Shown piece by piece: positions 7,738 through 14,384 of a stretch of DNA of 33,711 nucleotides. Within the stretch, counting starts at the first letter, position 1; each line of letters begins with the position of its first letter. Source of the DNA: DATLAN01 sp035527455 (GTDB lineage: Bacteria > Planctomycetota > Planctomycetia > Pirellulales > Thermoguttaceae); the NCBI GenBank assembly GCA_035527455.1, contig DATLAN010000467.1, forward strand, positions 1-33,711, in the 5' to 3' direction. Position numbers and translations under genes: made by a program. The notes under the pieces are model-generated. The model did no database searches. It was not told where the DNA came from and saw only the letters and a program-made list of their open reading frames with translations.

Positions 7738-7749
7738 ATGTCGAATTAT
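7726..7749. promoter_or_regulatory. Candidate ArsR operator
   Basis: Perfect 7-bp inverted repeat ATAATTC-N10-GAATTAT that overlaps the -10 box and the arsR start codon. Repressors of this family bind such dyads, so autorepression by steric block is the simple reading. Confidence 0.55.
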
Positions 7750-8115
7750 CAAACTAATGACGTGCAGCAACTCGCCGAGGTGTTCAAGGCGCTGTCGAAT
7801 CCACATCGCCTGAGCATCTTCACGCGCTTGGCCGATTGCTGCACTCCGGCAGCGGTGTGCGGATCGGAAGAGCAAATGAGGGCCTGTGTGGGAGAACTCG
7901 GCAAGGATCTCGGGATTGTGGCCTCGACCGTTTCTCACCACATCAAGGAGTTGCGCCGGGCAGGGCTGATCCGGTTGGAAAGAAAAGGGCAAAAGATCGA
8001 GTGTTGGGTGGATCCTTCCACGCTCGAAACGCTGCGCGAGTTCTTCATTCAGCCGAAGGGTGATCGGCCGAACCCATGTACGTTCGGAAACGGAAAGGAG
8101 ATTGCAGATGAGTAA
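7738..8115 (+). CDS. arsR: ArsR/SmtB-family metalloregulator
   Basis: 125 aa from ATG 7738. Winged-helix repressor: VFKALSNPHRLSIFTRLAD (15-33) and recognition helix region VASTVSHHIKELRRAGLI (61-78), followed by the wing RLERKGQKIECWV. Cysteines are at 34, 35, 41, 50 and 89; the vicinal Cys34-Cys35 pair at the end of the third helix with Cys41 and Cys50 nearby is a plausible As(III) or metal site, arranged differently from the CxC(V)C of E. coli ArsR. It overlaps arsM by 8 nt and is likely to repress the arsR-arsM transcript until trivalent arsenic binds. The specific metal is inferred from arsM. Confidence 0.9.
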   Translation: MSNYQTNDVQQLAEVFKALSNPHRLSIFTRLADCCTPAAVCGSEEQMRACVGELGKDLGIVASTVSHHIKELRRAGLIRLERKGQKIECWVDPSTLETLREFFIQPKGDRPNPCTFGNGKEIADE

Positions 8116-8911
8116 CCGTCAAGCGGACGAAATCAGGCAGACGGTCAGACGAGTTTATGGGGAGGTGGCCCGGCGCGGCGGCGGTTGTGGATGCGCGCCG
8201 AGTTGCTGCGGTGGTGAGGGCCCGGCTATCCCTGCTGCGATCGAGGCTGCCCGCCTGGGATACTCGCCGCAGGAACTGGCCGAGATTCCAGCGGGTGCCG
8301 AAATGGGCTTGGGGTGTGGCAACCCTCAGGCCATCGCCTCCTTGAAGCCGGGCGAGACCGTGCTGGACCTCGGCAGCGGCGGTGGCGTGGATTGTTTCCT
8401 GGCGGCCAGGCAGGTTGGCGACACCGGACGCGTGATCGGAGTGGATATGACGGCCGAGATGATCGGCAAGGCCCGAAAGAACGCGGCCGAAGGCGGCTAC
8501 GCCAACGTCGACTTCCGCCTGGGGGAGATCGAACGACTGCCGGTGGCCGACGGCGCCGTGGACGTCGTCCTTTCCAATTGCGTGGTCAACCTCTCGCCGG
8601 ACAAGCCCGGCGTGTATCGCGAGGCGTATCGGGTGTTGAAGCCGGGCGGACGGCTTGCCATCGCCGATGTGGTTGCCACGGCCCCGCTGCCCGAGGAGGT
8701 CCGCAACGATCTTGCGTTGCTGTCGGGATGCGTGGCGGGAGCGGCAACGATCGACGAGTTGGAGAAGACGCTCGCCGAGGTGGGGTTCGAGAATATCCGC
8801 ATTCAACCCAAGGACGAGAGCCGCGAGTTCATCCGCGATTGGGCCGAGGGCCACAACGTGGCAGACTACATCGTCTCGGCGACCATCGAGGCGGTCAAGC
8901 CCGGCCTCTGA
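8108..8911 (+). CDS. arsM: Arsenite S-adenosylmethionine methyltransferase
   Basis: 267 aa from ATG 8108 with AAGGAG at 8096-8101; the start lies inside the end of arsR, so the two are translationally coupled. Class I methyltransferase fold with the SAM motif VLDLGSGGGVDCF (85-97). The three cysteines that bind As(III) in characterised ArsM enzymes all have counterparts: Cys96 (VDCF), Cys158 (SNCVVNL) and Cys208 (SGCVAGA). An N-terminal Cys cluster (CGCAPSCC, 27-34) adds possible metal ligands. The enzyme methylates arsenite stepwise in the cytoplasm to volatile or less retained species. There is no ArsB/Acr3 pump or ArsC reductase in this window. Confidence 0.95.
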   Translation: MSNRQADEIRQTVRRVYGEVARRGGGCGCAPSCCGGEGPAIPAAIEAARLGYSPQELAEIPAGAEMGLGCGNPQAIASLKPGETVLDLGSGGGVDCFLAARQVGDTGRVIGVDMTAEMIGKARKNAAEGGYANVDFRLGEIERLPVADGAVDVVLSNCVVNLSPDKPGVYREAYRVLKPGGRLAIADVVATAPLPEEVRNDLALLSGCVAGAATIDELEKTLAEVGFENIRIQPKDESREFIRDWAEGHNVADYIVSATIEAVKPGL

Positions 8912-8961
8912 GCAACTTGCCTTTTTCGAACGAGCGCTGGAAGAGACTTCTCCAGGACGCC

Positions 8962-11067
8962 TTATTCGAGTCCTTCCAGCAGTTCGAGCCCTTGGGGGCG
9001 TTCGCCGCCTTCAGAAGCGTCGCGCCTATCCGGTTCCTCGACCACATCGAGGACGTCGAGATCCTCCAGCCCCTTGACGCCTTCGAGGGCGTCTTCACTG
9101 TAGATGGGCATGTGGCGGTAGTAGACCTCGAGCATGCACGTGGCCAAGGCGGTCATGAAGATCCGGCCGCCCTTGTCGGTGGCGAAGCCACCCTCAAGGC
9201 CCCCGCCTTGGGGCGCCCAACTGCCGGCGGCGTGGCCCCGGGTTTCCTGCGTGCCCAGCAACGCCCGCTGCATGCTCGCGTTCCATTTTTCCCAGGCGTC
9301 GCCGCCGTAGTGGTGCATCACCTGCGTCGCGTAGTACCAGTAGTAGACGTTCGGGTGTCTTGCGTCGGGCAGGTTTTCGAGCAGATAGTCCACGCCCCGC
9401 TTCAGGCCGTCGTGGTCCCGCGGCCAGCCCAGGTATTGCCGGCAGAGCAGCGCCTCGGCCGTCATGGCCAGAGCGCTGAGGCCGCCGCGATCATTGGGAC
9501 CTTGGTAGCCGTAGTGAGCGCCGTCCTTGGTCACGCTATTAAGGAACAGGCCGGCCCGTTCGAAGGTTTTCGACGGGACGCTGAGATAACCCATCTGCCC
9601 GCTCTTCAGCGCCATCAATTGCCATCCGACCACGCTCGTATCGCCCGGTTCCCGCGGGACATACCGCCACCCGCCCCCGTTTGGATGCTGCGCCCGGACA
9701 ATGAAGTTCAAGGCTCGCTGAGCGGGCCCCCGGAGGTCCGGATCGCCGGTGAGCGCGTACGCTTCGCACAGGGCGATGGCAGCCTGGCCGTGGGCGTACA
9801 TCTTGCCTCTGCCGCACACCTCGCCCTCGTCATTCCTATCTCTCAGATCGCCGTCTTCTCGCTGATGTTCCAAGAGCCACGTGAGCCCTGCACGAATCTG
9901 GTCCTTGTAAGGGCCGGTTTTGTGGGTTTGACCCGCGCCAAGAAAAGGCAAGAGTGAAAGGGCTGTGGCAGCCACCCGACTGTCACTGTCTCTGTCTCCG
10001 ACTTGTCCCGTGCACGTCCTGTCGCAATTGGCCGATTTGTTGAAGTCCGCCAGGCTCCAACTACCATCCTCGTGCTGGTGTCGGGAAAGGAAGATCAGCG
10101 CGCGGGCGACGGCGGCCTCGGTGGCGGTCGTTCCCCCGGCTTTCGCGACGGCCTGACGCCGGATCCGCGGGTCGCGGCCGGAGAACATGCGACCCAGCGT
10201 CGATGGTGGGATCTCGTTTGTCTGAATGTCGATGCGAGCGGGCAGGCGGCCCGGTATGTTCAGCCGGTCGCTGGGGTCGTCCGGCGGCAGGATCGGCTGA
10301 TCCAAATCGATCAGCGCGCCGGGATCGTTCAAGTCGCTGATCTGTTCCAGTCCGCCGGCGTCGCCTAAGTCGAAGGTCTCTTCCAGCGGCTCGTCGAGCA
10401 GTTCCTGCCCGCCCTCGAGGTCCTCGTAACTGACCGAGGTCGACAGGGTGATCGTCGGCGGTCCCTGGGTTGGATCGGTGCCGAAGAGCAACAACAAGAG
10501 CATGGCCACCAGGTGGACCACCAGACTGATCAACCAGGCCGGCAGATCCTTCAGCAGCGAACGCCAGAGGACGGCCACCCGGCCCCTTTCGTAGAGATCG
10601 CGAACCAACGCGCGGGTGCCGCGGTGGGCCTCGGAGGCGGACACCCGCCGCGGCGTCGGCTGGCGATGCGGGGCGGTTGCCGGCACGGTGGTCGGCTCGG
10701 CAGCCGGTTCGGCGTCCGCCGGTTTCGGCTGCGTCCGGGGCTTGGGCTTGCGGAGCATCGTCGGCGCAATGGCCGCGGCCGCCGCCTGCGAATCTTGCCG
10801 TTGGGTCTCCTCCTGCTGCCGCAACAGCCGAAGCGCTTCCTGCTCCTGCTCTTCGGTCAGTTCCAGGCTGGTCCCGCAGCGGAAGCAATCGGCCACCATC
10901 AGCCACAGCCGGATCGACATCGGCGCGCCGCACTCGGGACACGAGCACGCCAGCACGTCGCCGTCGAGCCAGAGGGATCGCCCAGAGCCTTCCGCAGAGG
11001 CCGGCGCGCCGAGCGGAACGCCCGACCGCTCGAGTTCCGTGCTGGAGTCGTGACTGGCGGTGGACAT
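8962..11067 (-). CDS. Zinc-ribbon, membrane-anchored prenyltransferase/squalene-cyclase-fold protein
   Basis: 701 aa. Cytoplasmic zinc ribbon with CPEC (Cys43, Cys46) and CFRC (Cys61, Cys64); a Gln/Glu-rich helix (70-95); a Pro/Ala linker; one membrane helix (about 175-195, LPAWLISLVVHLVAMLLLLL); an acidic stretch (200-300); then an alpha/alpha toroid (about 315-655) with repeats such as ALIFLSRHQHEDGSWS, GLTWLLEHQREDGDL and ALNFIVRAQHPNGGGWRY. The toroid resembles terpene cyclases and protein prenyltransferases, but I do not see a DXDD or DCTAE-type catalytic motif, so enzymatic activity is not assured. An acidic tail ends it. This architecture is one I associate with planctomycetes; function unknown. 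It is convergent with arsM, 50 nt away, and divergent from the response regulator. Confidence 0.75.
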   Translation of the reverse strand: MSTASHDSSTELERSGVPLGAPASAEGSGRSLWLDGDVLACSCPECGAPMSIRLWLMVADCFRCGTSLELTEEQEQEALRLLRQQEETQRQDSQAAAAAIAPTMLRKPKPRTQPKPADAEPAAEPTTVPATAPHRQPTPRRVSASEAHRGTRALVRDLYERGRVAVLWRSLLKDLPAWLISLVVHLVAMLLLLLFGTDPTQGPPTITLSTSVSYEDLEGGQELLDEPLEETFDLGDAGGLEQISDLNDPGALIDLDQPILPPDDPSDRLNIPGRLPARIDIQTNEIPPSTLGRMFSGRDPRIRRQAVAKAGGTTATEAAVARALIFLSRHQHEDGSWSLADFNKSANCDRTCTGQVGDRDSDSRVAATALSLLPFLGAGQTHKTGPYKDQIRAGLTWLLEHQREDGDLRDRNDEGEVCGRGKMYAHGQAAIALCEAYALTGDPDLRGPAQRALNFIVRAQHPNGGGWRYVPREPGDTSVVGWQLMALKSGQMGYLSVPSKTFERAGLFLNSVTKDGAHYGYQGPNDRGGLSALAMTAEALLCRQYLGWPRDHDGLKRGVDYLLENLPDARHPNVYYWYYATQVMHHYGGDAWEKWNASMQRALLGTQETRGHAAGSWAPQGGGLEGGFATDKGGRIFMTALATCMLEVYYRHMPIYSEDALEGVKGLEDLDVLDVVEEPDRRDASEGGERPQGLELLEGLE

Positions 11068-11162
11068 CCGTAGTGCCTCTGATTCCGCGATTTCTGCCCG
11101 ATGCCCTTGTGTACGCGAGGCCGGCCGCAGCCGACCGGCTTTTTTGCAGAACTTTCACCCAT

Positions 11163-11192
11163 TTTATAGTTTAACAATCTCGACGGTCCCAA
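11163..11192 (-). promoter_or_regulatory. Candidate promoter of the zinc-ribbon/toroid gene
   Basis: On the minus strand TTGGGA (11187-11192), an 18-nt spacer and TATAAA (11163-11168) in a locally AT-rich patch. This would give a leader of roughly 90 nt, containing a GC-rich hairpin, before ATG 11067. Confidence 0.4.
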
Positions 11193-11281
11193 GGCAAGTT
11201 GCGCGACACGGTCGATGACACCCAATGAGCGGAGAGGCCATCCCCAGTATACGGGGCTCCCGTTTGCCAGCCGTTGGCAAA

Positions 11282-11377
11282 GTAGGCCGGAACAAGCGCA
11301 GCGCAGTTCCGGCAAGCGGCTTCATGCGGCCTTTCCTCACCAAATGCCGGAACTGCGCTGCGCTTGTTCCGGCCTAC
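11282..11377. repeat. 96-bp inverted-terminal element, family B, copy 1
   Basis: 33-bp terminal inverted repeats (11282-11314 and 11345-11377) beginning GTAGGCCGGAACAAGCGCAG flank a 30-nt core. A copy of exactly the same length, in opposite orientation, is at 30947-31042, and the core is also largely conserved (AGGCCGCATGAA). It encodes nothing. It looks like a MITE or REP-pair unit. Confidence 0.85.
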
Positions 11378-11423
11378 ACATCTACACATCTCCGCTGGAT
11401 AAAGCTCTGCGAGATGAAGCTTC

Positions 11424-11446
11424 GTCTCGCGGAGCGAGACGGCTAC
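11424..11446. repeat. Family C palindrome, partial copy
   Basis: GTCTCGCGGAGCGAGAC followed by GGCTAC matches, with substitutions, the arm of the family C element at 24706-24730. Upstream sequence AAAGCTCTGCGAGATG also resembles the core of that element, so this seems to be a diverged copy. Confidence 0.65.
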
Positions 11447-11967
11447 TATGGGCGCCGCGTGTCTTCCGATCGAGACGGAACCGCGTTGCGTCGGCAAAAG
11501 CAAAACCAGTGGTAAAATCTAACGCTTCTGAGAAAAAGACCGGGAACAACTTACGGGCAACGAATATCGGTCAGTGGTGAGCCTGCACGTCGTGCCGAAG
11601 ATATCTCCAACGGATTGGATTCACGGCAACTTGTAAGCTACGTTCTTACACGGCAAGACACGCACGTCTTCCGCAACGGGGCCATCCATTCAACCAAGGC
11701 GAGGAAGGGGCACCTCTCTTGCGTTTCCGGGGCAGACACACCTCAACGCGGCCGACCACGCCGCGCCGCTCGCTTTTCGACCCGCCGGCCAACACGGCCG
11801 TTTCACGCCGGCTCGGGCGAATCTCCGGCCGCCCTCCCCCATCACTTCGCCGTGATTCTGCCGGGGGAGAAACGTCGGCCAACGCGCTGCGCAGCCTGCG
11901 ACGGCACCAACACCTTTCGCAGGTGATTTCCCTTACTAACATCAACCACAAGACGAGCGCCCGGGCG

Positions 11968-11983
11968 TGGTACCGTTGGTGCA
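11968..11983 (+). promoter_or_regulatory. Possible sigma-54 promoter
   Basis: TGGTACCGTTGGTGCA keeps GG at -24 and GC at -12 with the required 10-nt separation, but deviates from consensus at other positions. It would start transcription near 11994, placing AGGAA as a ribosome site just ahead of ATG 12006. Such short patterns occur by chance, so confidence is low. Confidence 0.3.
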
Positions 11984-12005
11984 ATGCCGAAGGGCGGTAG
12001 GAATC

Positions 12006-13532
12006 ATGACAATCACATGCCAAGAACAAGTCTTGCCGGAGAAGCCGGCAACCACCATCCACAATGCACTGAGACCGCCGGTCGCCGGGCAAGGGATCGA
12101 AACGAGCGGCCCCCCGACGGTCCGATCCGTGCCGGGATCTCCCACCACCGCCCGTGAACAGTCGCAAAAGGCCACGTTGATCCTGGTCGTCGACGACGAA
12201 CCGATCACGCGCAGAACCTTGCGGGAACTGCTCGAATCGGACGGCTATCGGGTGATCGAAGCGGACGAGGGACGCACGGCCATTGCGCGGATTACCGACG
12301 AAGTGGCCATCGTGCTGCTGGATTTCCTCATGTCGGACATTCCGGGACTGGATTGTCTCCGCTACATCCGCCGGCAATTCCCCGACATCCAAGTGATCAT
12401 GCTCTCGGAAGTCGGCCGCATCCGCGACGCCGTAACGGCCATGAAGGAAGGGGCGTTCGAGTATCTCACCAAGCCGTGGGATCGCGAAGAGCTGCTGATC
12501 CGGGTCCGCCAGGCGGCCCACGCCTCCCGACTCGCCCGCGACAACCGCGGCCTGAGGCAAGTGGTCCGCTGTCCGATGGCTTCCACGGAACTCGTCGGGC
12601 GTTCTCCCGAAATCCAGACCGCGCGGACGCAGATCGAATCCTTCGCCCAACTCGATTCCACCGTGTTGATTACCGGTGCCGCGGGAACCGGAAAAACCAC
12701 CGCCGCGCAACTGATCCACCGCAAGGGGCCGCGGGCTTCCGGACCGTTCATCTCGGTCAACTGCACGTCGCTGCCTCGCGACCTGATCGAAGCCGAATTG
12801 TTCGGACACGTTCGCGGGGCCTTCGCCGAGGCCGCCGTCGACCGCCCGGGTCGCATCGAAATCGCCGACGGGGGAACGCTCCTGCTGGACGAAATCAATC
12901 ACCTTCCCCTCGAGTTGCAGCCGAAGCTTCTGGACTTCCTCCGGCAACGCGCCGTCGCCCGGATCGGGGCCAAGACGGCCACGCCGGTGAACCTCCGCGT
13001 GATCGCCACCTCGCAAGAGAATCTGTCGTCGGCGTGCCGGCAAGGTCGTTTCCGCGAAGGCCTCTTCTTCCGGATCAACGTCTTGTCGCTGAACCTGCCG
13101 CCGCTGAAAGAATACCTCTCCGACGTGCCGGAGTTGGCTCGCGAAATGCTGCGGCGGATCGCGCGGCGCCGCAATTGCCCGCCGCTGGTTCTGGACGAAC
13201 TGGCCGCCGAGGTCCTGCAGGGCTACGACTGGCCGGGCAACGCCCGCGAACTGGAAAACGTGCTGGAGCACGCCGCCACGATCGGCGACGGCCGCATCAT
13301 CCGGCGAAAAGACCTGCAAGTGAACGAACTCCGCTTGCCGGGGCCCGCCACCGAAGGCTCCCCGCGGCTCGAGCTGGCCGGCATGTCCATGGCGGAAATC
13401 GAGCGTCTGGCCGTCATCAACACCTTGCGGGCCTGCGGCGGCAACAAGGCCAAGACCGCCCGACAGTTGGGAGTCAGCGAAAAGACGATCTACAACAAGA
13501 TCAAACAGTACAACCTCACGGGAAAGATCTAA
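12006..13532 (+). CDS. NtrC-type response regulator with degenerate GAFTGA loop
   Basis: 508 aa from ATG 12006 with AGGAA upstream. An unstructured N-terminal extension (1-54) precedes the receiver domain: acidic pair Asp63-Asp64, phosphoacceptor Asp106 (VLLDF), Ser134 and Lys156 (LTKPW). The AAA+ domain has an atypical Walker A GAAGTGKT (224-231; usually GESGTGKE) and Walker B TLLLDE (291-296). The sigma-54 contact loop reads GAFAEA (271-276) in place of GAFTGA, losing the Thr and Gly that touch sigma-54. A Fis-type helix-turn-helix closes the protein (NKAKTARQLGVSEKTIYNKI). It may therefore act without sigma-54, as HupR- or TyrR-like proteins do. No histidine kinase is adjacent, so its partner is unknown. 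Confidence 0.9.
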   Translation: MTITCQEQVLPEKPATTIHNALRPPVAGQGIETSGPPTVRSVPGSPTTAREQSQKATLILVVDDEPITRRTLRELLESDGYRVIEADEGRTAIARITDEVAIVLLDFLMSDIPGLDCLRYIRRQFPDIQVIMLSEVGRIRDAVTAMKEGAFEYLTKPWDREELLIRVRQAAHASRLARDNRGLRQVVRCPMASTELVGRSPEIQTARTQIESFAQLDSTVLITGAAGTGKTTAAQLIHRKGPRASGPFISVNCTSLPRDLIEAELFGHVRGAFAEAAVDRPGRIEIADGGTLLLDEINHLPLELQPKLLDFLRQRAVARIGAKTATPVNLRVIATSQENLSSACRQGRFREGLFFRINVLSLNLPPLKEYLSDVPELAREMLRRIARRRNCPPLVLDELAAEVLQGYDWPGNARELENVLEHAATIGDGRIIRRKDLQVNELRLPGPATEGSPRLELAGMSMAEIERLAVINTLRACGGNKAKTARQLGVSEKTIYNKIKQYNLTGKI

Positions 13533-13536
13533 CCGG

Positions 13537-14343
13537 CTACCCGCGCACGATCGCCAACACTTCTTCCAGCACGCGGCCGTTGGTGGCAATGGCCTGGCCG
13601 GAACGGATGGTGCGGCGGCCTTGCCAGTCGCTGAAGGTCCCGCCGGCCTCTTCGATCACCGGCAGCACGGCGGCGAGGTCCCAGACGGCCGCGATCGGAT
13701 CGACCATCAGTTCGGCCCGGCCCACGGCCACCATCATGTACCCGTAGCAGTCTCCCCACGTTCGGCTCAGACGAGCGGCGGACTGGAGCCGGTCGTAGAC
13801 GTCTCGGCGGTCGATCCGGTCGAAATTGGAGACTTCGCTGGTCAGGAAGAGCCCTTCGGACAACGCGGCTCGACGAGAGACCCTCGCGGGCCGGGGCGGC
13901 TGGTCGTCGACCACGTACCAGGCGCCCTCTCCCTTGGCGGCGTAAATACACTCGTCGGTGCCCGGGATCAGGATCACGCCCAGGATGCTCTCGCCCCGGT
14001 GTTCGACGCCGACCAGCGTGCCGTAGAGCGGCACCCCGTGGACGAACGACTTGGTCCCGTCGATCGGGTCGACGATCCAACGGAACTCGCTTTTCCCCTC
14101 GGTGTCGGGCATCTCTTCGCCCACAATGGCGTCTTCGGGAAATTCCGCGGTGATTCGCCGCCGCAGGTGTTCCTCGGCGTGCCGATCCGCGATGGTCACC
14201 GGGGAATCGTCGCCTTTGCGTTCGACGTCGAGATCCTCGCGGCGGAAATATTCCAGCGTGATGTTGCCGGCCTCGCGGGCCATTTCGACCGCCAGTTGCA
14301 GCCGCCCGGCCGTGTCTGGTGCGTCGGATTCGTGCGCGTTCAT
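13537..14343 (-). CDS. hisN: Inositol-monophosphatase-family phosphatase, HisN-type histidinol phosphatase
   Basis: 268 aa. Mg-dependent sugar phosphatase fold: GEEM (Glu76/Glu77), DPIDGTKSF with Asp92 and Asp95, and the second metal Asp222 in WDLAAVLPVIEEAGG. WGDCYGYMMVAVGRAELMVDP is typical of the HisN subgroup, which dephosphorylates L-histidinol phosphate in histidine synthesis; general inositol or nucleotide phosphatase activity remains possible. It starts 41 nt after the ClC stop on the same strand, with a 7-bp hairpin (14363-14369/14380-14386) in between. It also has its own -10-like box. The 3' end is 4 nt from the convergent response regulator stop. Confidence 0.8.
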   Translation of the reverse strand: MNAHESDAPDTAGRLQLAVEMAREAGNITLEYFRREDLDVERKGDDSPVTIADRHAEEHLRRRITAEFPEDAIVGEEMPDTEGKSEFRWIVDPIDGTKSFVHGVPLYGTLVGVEHRGESILGVILIPGTDECIYAAKGEGAWYVVDDQPPRPARVSRRAALSEGLFLTSEVSNFDRIDRRDVYDRLQSAARLSRTWGDCYGYMMVAVGRAELMVDPIAAVWDLAAVLPVIEEAGGTFSDWQGRRTIRSGQAIATNGRVLEEVLAIVRG

Positions 14344-14349
14344 GCCTTC

Positions 14350-14355
14350 AGTATA
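14350..14355 (-). promoter_or_regulatory. -10-like box directly upstream of hisN
   Basis: TATACT on the minus strand ends 6 nt before ATG 14343, which would give a leaderless message. The -35 region (TTTCCA, 17-nt spacing) is poor, and GAAGGC between box and ATG could also serve as a weak ribosome site. Confidence 0.35.
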
Positions 14356-14384
14356 GTCCGCGGAGGCGTTCTTGGAAAGACGCC

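Larger units (their letters stand above)
11068..12005. other. Long repeat-bearing intergenic region
   Basis: About 940 nt between divergent genes. It holds a candidate minus-strand promoter (11163-11192), the 96-bp element (11282-11377), a family C remnant (11424-11446), and a possible sigma-54 promoter (11968-11983). Short open frames between 11460 and 11960 have no ribosome site or recognisable protein, and I treat that part as empty. Confidence 0.6.

Noticed and set aside
11127..11147. GC-rich hairpin followed by TTTTTT on the plus strand
   Set aside because: It looks like an intrinsic terminator, but no plus-strand gene lies upstream; more likely a leader hairpin of the minus-strand gene with a chance T-run.
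11615..11926. 103-codon open frame in the long intergenic region
   Set aside because: No Shine-Dalgarno, low-complexity Arg/Pro-rich end, no family resemblance.
11646..13589. 647-codon open frame on the minus strand
   Set aside because: Antisense to the well-supported response regulator. No recognisable motifs.
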